14,966 bases of DNA, taken from DATEDA01 sp035286595. GTDB taxonomy: Bacteria; Pseudomonadota; Gammaproteobacteria; Burkholderiales; SG8-39. The notes under the pieces were generated by a model, which ran no database searches, had not been told where the DNA came from, and saw only the letters and a list, made by a program, of their open reading frames with translations. Both the position numbers and the translations under genes were made by a program. Each line of letters starts with the position of its first letter. The stretch's first letter is position 1. Shown piece after piece: positions 11,874-14,966 of the stretch. The stretch is taken from NCBI GenBank assembly GCA_035286595.1, contig DATEDA010000125.1, positions 1-14,966 of the forward strand, in the 5' to 3' direction.

Positions 11874-13550
11874 CTACGCGGCCTTCTTGCCGAGCGCCTC
11901 GTCGCGCAGCGCCCGCCGCAGGATCTTGCCGACGTTGGTCTTCGGCAGCTCGGTCCGGAACTCGATGAGCTTCGGCCGCTTGTAGGCGGTGAGGTTCGCC
12001 TCGCAGTGCTTGCGCACGGCGTCCTCGGTGAGCGACCCATCCTTCTTGACGATGAAGACCTTGACCGCCTCGCCCGACTTGTCGTCGGGCAGACCGATCG
12101 CACAGACCTCGAGCACGCCGGCGTGCATCGCGATGACGTCCTCGACCTCGTTCGGGTAGACGTTGAAGCCCGAGACGAGGATCATGTCCTTCTTCCGGTC
12201 GACGATGCGCACGAAGCCCTTGTCGTCGACCCTGGCCATGTCGCCGGTGGCGAGGAACCCGTCGGCACCGAGGACCTTGGCGGTCTCGTCGGGCCGCTGC
12301 CAGTAGCCCTTCATCACCTGCGGCCCGCGCACGCAAAGCTCGCCGACCTCGCCGATCCCGAGCGATTTCCCCTGGTCGTCCCGGATGTCGATCTCGGTCG
12401 AGGGCAGCGGAAGCCCGATGGAGCCGCTGTAGTCCTTGAGGTCGAGCGGGTTCATCGTGGCGCAGGGGCTGGTCTCGGTGAGACCGTACCCCTCGAGCAG
12501 CACCTTGCCGGTCACCTGCTTCCAGCGGTCGGCCACCGCCTTCTGCACCGCCATGCCGCCGCCCACGCACAGCCGCACCTTCGAAAAATCGAGCTTCTTG
12601 AAGTCCGGGTTGTTGAGAAAGGCGTTGAACAGCGTGTTCACCCCGGTGATCAGGTTGTAGGGGTGCTTGCCCAGCTCCTTGACGAACGCCGGGATGTCGC
12701 GCGGATTGGTGATCAGCACGTTCAGCCCACCGACCTTCATCATGTTCAGGCAGTTCACCGTCAGCGAGAAGATATGGTAGAGCGGCAGCGCGGTGATGAT
12801 GATCGCGGTTTCGCCCGCGAGGCCCGGCGTGAGCCAGGCCGCCGCCTGCTCGATGTTGGCGAGGATGTTGCGATGGAGCAGCATCGCGCCCTTCGAGACG
12901 CCGGTGGTGCCGCCGGTGTACTGCAGGAAGGCGATGTCGTCGTGGCCGACCGCGACGCGCTTCAGCTCGTGACGCGCACCCTCGGCGAGCACGTCGTTGA
13001 ACCGGAGCGCGCCCGGCAGCGCGTACGCCGGCACCATCTTCTTCACGTGACGCACGACGAGGTTGACGATCGCGCCCTTGAGACCGAGCAGATCGCCGAG
13101 CGCGGCGACGACGACGTGCTTCACCTTGGTGCGGGCGAGAACCTGCTGCAGCGTGACCGCGAAGTTCTCGAGGATGACGATCACCTCGGCGCCCGAGTCG
13201 TTCAGCTGATGCTCGAGCTCGCGCGGGGTGTAGAGCGGGTTGACGTTGACCACCACACAGCCGGCGCGCAGCGTGCCGAACAGCGCAACCGGGTACTGGA
13301 GCACGTTCGGCATCATGATTGCCACCCGCGCACCCTTCGCGAGCCCCTGCGACTGCAGCCACGCGCCGAAGGCGCGCGTCAACCGGTCGAGCTCGCCGAA
13401 GGTGAGCTCCTTGCCCATGTTGTGGTAGGCGGGCCGGTCGGCGTACTTCTTCACGCTCGCCTCCACGAGCTCGCCGATCGACTTGAACTCGTCGTAGCGG
13501 ATCGTCGCCGGCACGCCCGGCGGATAGGCCTTCAGCCAGATCTTCTCCAC
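11874..13550 (-). CDS. fadD: long-chain fatty acyl-CoA synthetase, FadD type
   Basis: This is a 558-aa protein, close to the usual 555-565 of FadD. It activates fatty acids to acyl-CoA with ATP, through an acyl-adenylate, at the inner face of the membrane, feeding beta-oxidation. The ANL-superfamily motifs are all present: the P-loop YTGGTTGVSKGAML at 211-224, the YGLTETSP adenine motif at 355-362, ATGDMARVDDKGFVRIVDRKKD around 434-455 (in parts), GFNVYPNEVE (461-470) and the catalytic Lys542 in NVGKILRR. The start is GTG at 13548-13550 (VEKIWLKAYPPGVPA, matching the FadD N-terminus MEKIWL), with AGGAGG 5 bases upstream; the frame continues upstream to 13769, but that part is non-coding in character. 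It is on the same strand as the esterase-like gene with a 157-bp gap and probably has its own promoter. Chain-length preference is inferred. Confidence 0.93.
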   Translation of the reverse strand: MEKIWLKAYPPGVPATIRYDEFKSIGELVEASVKKYADRPAYHNMGKELTFGELDRLTRAFGAWLQSQGLAKGARVAIMMPNVLQYPVALFGTLRAGCVVVNVNPLYTPRELEHQLNDSGAEVIVILENFAVTLQQVLARTKVKHVVVAALGDLLGLKGAIVNLVVRHVKKMVPAYALPGALRFNDVLAEGARHELKRVAVGHDDIAFLQYTGGTTGVSKGAMLLHRNILANIEQAAAWLTPGLAGETAIIITALPLYHIFSLTVNCLNMMKVGGLNVLITNPRDIPAFVKELGKHPYNLITGVNTLFNAFLNNPDFKKLDFSKVRLCVGGGMAVQKAVADRWKQVTGKVLLEGYGLTETSPCATMNPLDLKDYSGSIGLPLPSTEIDIRDDQGKSLGIGEVGELCVRGPQVMKGYWQRPDETAKVLGADGFLATGDMARVDDKGFVRIVDRKKDMILVSGFNVYPNEVEDVIAMHAGVLEVCAIGLPDDKSGEAVKVFIVKKDGSLTEDAVRKHCEANLTAYKRPKLIEFRTELPKTNVGKILRRALRDEALGKKAA

Positions 13551-13600
13551 GACTGCCTCCTCGTTGAACCCCGCGGTGCACGAGACGTTCTCGTTATGGA

Positions 13601-13660
13601 CCGGGCGAAAGCCGCCCGGGCAAACCCGGCGATTATCCGCGAACGGGGGTCGGGTGGCCA
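13601..13660 (-). promoter_or_regulatory. fadD promoter and leader hairpin
   Basis: On the minus strand, TGGCCA (13655-13660) and GATAAT (13632-13637) are spaced by 17 bp, matching consensus at four and five of six bases. The -35 lies inside a perfect 14-bp palindrome CGGGTGGCCACCCG (13651-13664), a possible operator. The resulting leader of about 75 bases contains a 7-bp hairpin (13601-13607 with 13613-13619, loop AAAGC). The parts are visible; the regulatory reading is inference. Confidence 0.45.
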
Positions 13661-13707
13661 CCCGCCGCGCCGGCCTGGTCCGCCCCCGGGAGGCGGTCAA
13701 CCCCGCG

Positions 13708-14748
13708 TCAGGGCCGGATGGGCGGCAGGGCGAACCGCCGGAAGAACGGCCACATCTCCTCGTTCGCATCGATCACGTCGGTGCCCGGGCCGAGGACCGG
13801 CGAGAAGTCGTCGCGCCGGGCGCCGGGCCAGACGTGGCCGGCGCCCGAGAGCTTCCAGAGCACGATCTCGGTCTCGCCGCGGCAACCGGCGAACACGTAC
13901 TTCGTGGCGGCGTGCGCCGCCGTGCTCGTGCCCGGCGCGCCGGCGCGCGTCTCCGCCACCGCCGGCTTCGCCCGGCACCCCGCGAACGCGACCCAGCGAT
14001 AGAGCGTCTCCTCCGCGTTCGGATGCCGGGTCCGGTCGTTCGTCAGCGGGACCGGCTCGCCCAGGCCTCCCCGGTAGAGCGCGCGCGGGTCGTCGGCGCT
14101 GTGGATGTGCATGATCGGCACCGGGCGGCGGCCGGGGACCTCCAGCGACGGCCGGCGGTCGTCGACGCGACGCTCCGGCAGCACCATCGAGCCGGCGACC
14201 GGCGCGATGGCGGCGATCCGATCGGAAGCCTGCGCGGCGAGCCGGTAGCTCATCATCGCCCCGTTCGCAAGGCCGGTCGCGTACACGCGCGCCGGATCGA
14301 CCGGCGCCCGCGTCCCGAGCGCGTCGAGCAGCGCGCGCACGAAGCCGACGTCGTCCACCTTCTCCGTCACCGCATAGCCGCAGCAGAGGCCCGCATTCCA
14401 GGTGAGGAACTGCTCCTCGAACCAGCCGGTGCCGTTCGGATAGACGACGATGAAGCCCTCGCGGTCGGCGAGCGCGTCCATGCCGACGTACCCGCGGTGA
14501 TCGCGTGCGTTCCCGCCGCCGCCGTGGAAGTTGACGACAACCGGCAGCGGCTTGGCCCCGCCCGCCTGCTCCGGAACGTGGACGAGCGCAGTCCGCGTGC
14601 GCCCGTCGTGCTCCACCGCGAGCTCGTAGTCGCCGACCGGGGTGGCCGCGATCTCGCGCGGCGCCGGCGGCTGCGCGAGCGCCGCAGCGGCGGCAGCCGC
14701 GGCGGCCAGCGCGCTCCCGCGGGCGACGAGCGTCAATGACAATGGCAT
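13708..14748 (-). CDS. LpqC/feruloyl-esterase-like protein with nucleophile Ser replaced by Ala
   Basis: This is a 346-aa exported protein with an alanine-rich signal peptide (about residues 1-25, ending AALAQ). It belongs to the alpha/beta-hydrolase group that includes LpqC, feruloyl esterases and type I PHB-depolymerase-like esterases. Segments are VVVNFHGGGGN (70-80, oxyanion hole), WNAGLCCGYAV (117-127), a nucleophile elbow VYATGLANGAMMSYRLA (155-171), HIHSADDP with Asp219/220, and SGAGHVWPG with His305. The family elbow reads GLSNGG; here it is GLANGA, encoded GCG where Ser would be TCG, so the nucleophile is missing at Ala161 while Asp and His remain. The protein may be a non-catalytic binder, a recently inactivated enzyme, or the site of a sequencing error. 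The coding frame is otherwise intact. It starts 10 bp after the MFS stop and probably lies in one operon with it. Confidence 0.85.
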   Translation of the reverse strand: MPLSLTLVARGSALAAAAAAAAALAQPPAPREIAATPVGDYELAVEHDGRTRTALVHVPEQAGGAKPLPVVVNFHGGGGNARDHRGYVGMDALADREGFIVVYPNGTGWFEEQFLTWNAGLCCGYAVTEKVDDVGFVRALLDALGTRAPVDPARVYATGLANGAMMSYRLAAQASDRIAAIAPVAGSMVLPERRVDDRRPSLEVPGRRPVPIMHIHSADDPRALYRGGLGEPVPLTNDRTRHPNAEETLYRWVAFAGCRAKPAVAETRAGAPGTSTAAHAATKYVFAGCRGETEIVLWKLSGAGHVWPGARRDDFSPVLGPGTDVIDANEEMWPFFRRFALPPIRP

Positions 14749-14758
14749 AGGCGCGATT

Positions 14759-14966
14759 CTACCTGCGCGCGCGGCGTCCGGCGAAGCCGAGCGCGAGCGG
14801 CGCGACGATCGCGCCGATGCCGAGGGTCGCGAACGCGATCCCCCACGCCGCCGCGCTCTGGTTGCCGCCGGCGAGATCGAGCGCGGCGCCGAAGACGAGC
14901 GGCGAGACGAACCCGGCGGCGAAGCCGAGCGTCGAGTGGACGGCCATCGTCGCGCCGCGCAACCGG
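14759..14966 (-). CDS. MFS transporter, C-terminal fragment cut by window edge
   Basis: The frame runs from a TAG at 14759-14761 to the right edge without interruption, giving 68 residues of the C-terminus; the start lies outside. The sequence RGATMAVHSTLGFAAGFVSP, then LVFGAALDLAGG, AAWGIAFATLGIGAIVAPLALGF (in parts) and a basic tail GRRARR is typical of the last two or three transmembrane helices of major facilitator transporters. An ATG inside this piece is an internal Met, not a start. It lies 10 bp upstream of the esterase-like gene and is probably cotranscribed with it. The substrate is unknown. Confidence 0.75.
   Translation of the reverse strand, partial: RLRGATMAVHSTLGFAAGFVSPLVFGAALDLAGGNQSAAAWGIAFATLGIGAIVAPLALGFAGRRARR

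Noticed and set aside
13551..13769. N-terminal extension of the FadD protein
   Set aside because: The extra 73 residues are Arg/Pro-rich. A good ribosome site lies directly before the GTG at 13550, and the family N-terminus starts there.
12006..14114. 702-residue plus-strand open frame over fadD and the esterase-like gene
   Set aside because: It is composed of Arg/Asp/His-rich antisense sequence. The minus strand holds two complete family matches in the same place.

Overview
The window is very GC-rich and densely coded, with short gaps and many G/C-ending codons. The gene families point to an aerobic, heterotrophic proteobacterium, most likely a betaproteobacterium (Burkholderiales-like) or a close uncultured relative. 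They include an intracellular PhaZ depolymerase, a FadD-type ligase, a DUF1161 protein, a LysR regulator and the DUF6152/DUF6644 pair. This placement is an inference from gene content; there is no rRNA or marker gene in the window.

Layout, left to right. A partial CoA-transferase subunit (1-816, minus) diverges from a two-gene unit of a carboxymuconolactone-decarboxylase-like protein and a 4HBT thioesterase (944-1952), followed by a small exported DUF1161 protein (2009-2239). Next is an exported type-II PHB depolymerase (2279-3334, minus) diverging from an aldehyde dehydrogenase (3395-4834). A block at 4969-7421 holds a LysR regulator (minus), two small exported or membrane proteins and an NmrA-like Rossmann protein. 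It is bracketed by two arrays of the same 59-bp repeat in opposite orientation (4851-4968 and 7422-7598). Then come a secreted HExxH metalloprotease-like protein (minus), a DUF6152-DUF6644 pair (plus), intracellular PHB depolymerase phaZ (minus), an ACMSD-like amidohydrolase (plus), a FadD-type acyl-CoA synthetase (minus), an LpqC/feruloyl-esterase-like protein (minus) and the C-terminal end of an MFS transporter (minus, cut by the right edge).

The metabolic theme is storage-polyester, acyl-CoA and ester/aldehyde catabolism. It comprises two mechanistically different PHB depolymerases, a third protein of the same esterase superfamily, a CoA-transferase, a thioesterase, an acyl-CoA ligase and an aldehyde dehydrogenase. 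Most of these are separate transcription units, so a single pathway is not demonstrated.

The most unusual element is the 59-bp repeat, with two copies at one site and three at the other. Each unit reads as three tightly packed mini-hairpins, and the third hairpin keeps its pairing through base changes between copies. At both sites the first unit lies in the sense direction of the gene it follows and its TGA is that gene's stop codon. Other points worth a second look are the LpqC-like esterase whose nucleophile Ser is Ala, the amidohydrolase with FxH in place of HxH, and a perfect 9+9 bp palindrome in the LysR divergent promoter. No rRNA, tRNA, CRISPR array, transposase or integrase was seen, and no gene-free stretch exceeds about 230 bases.
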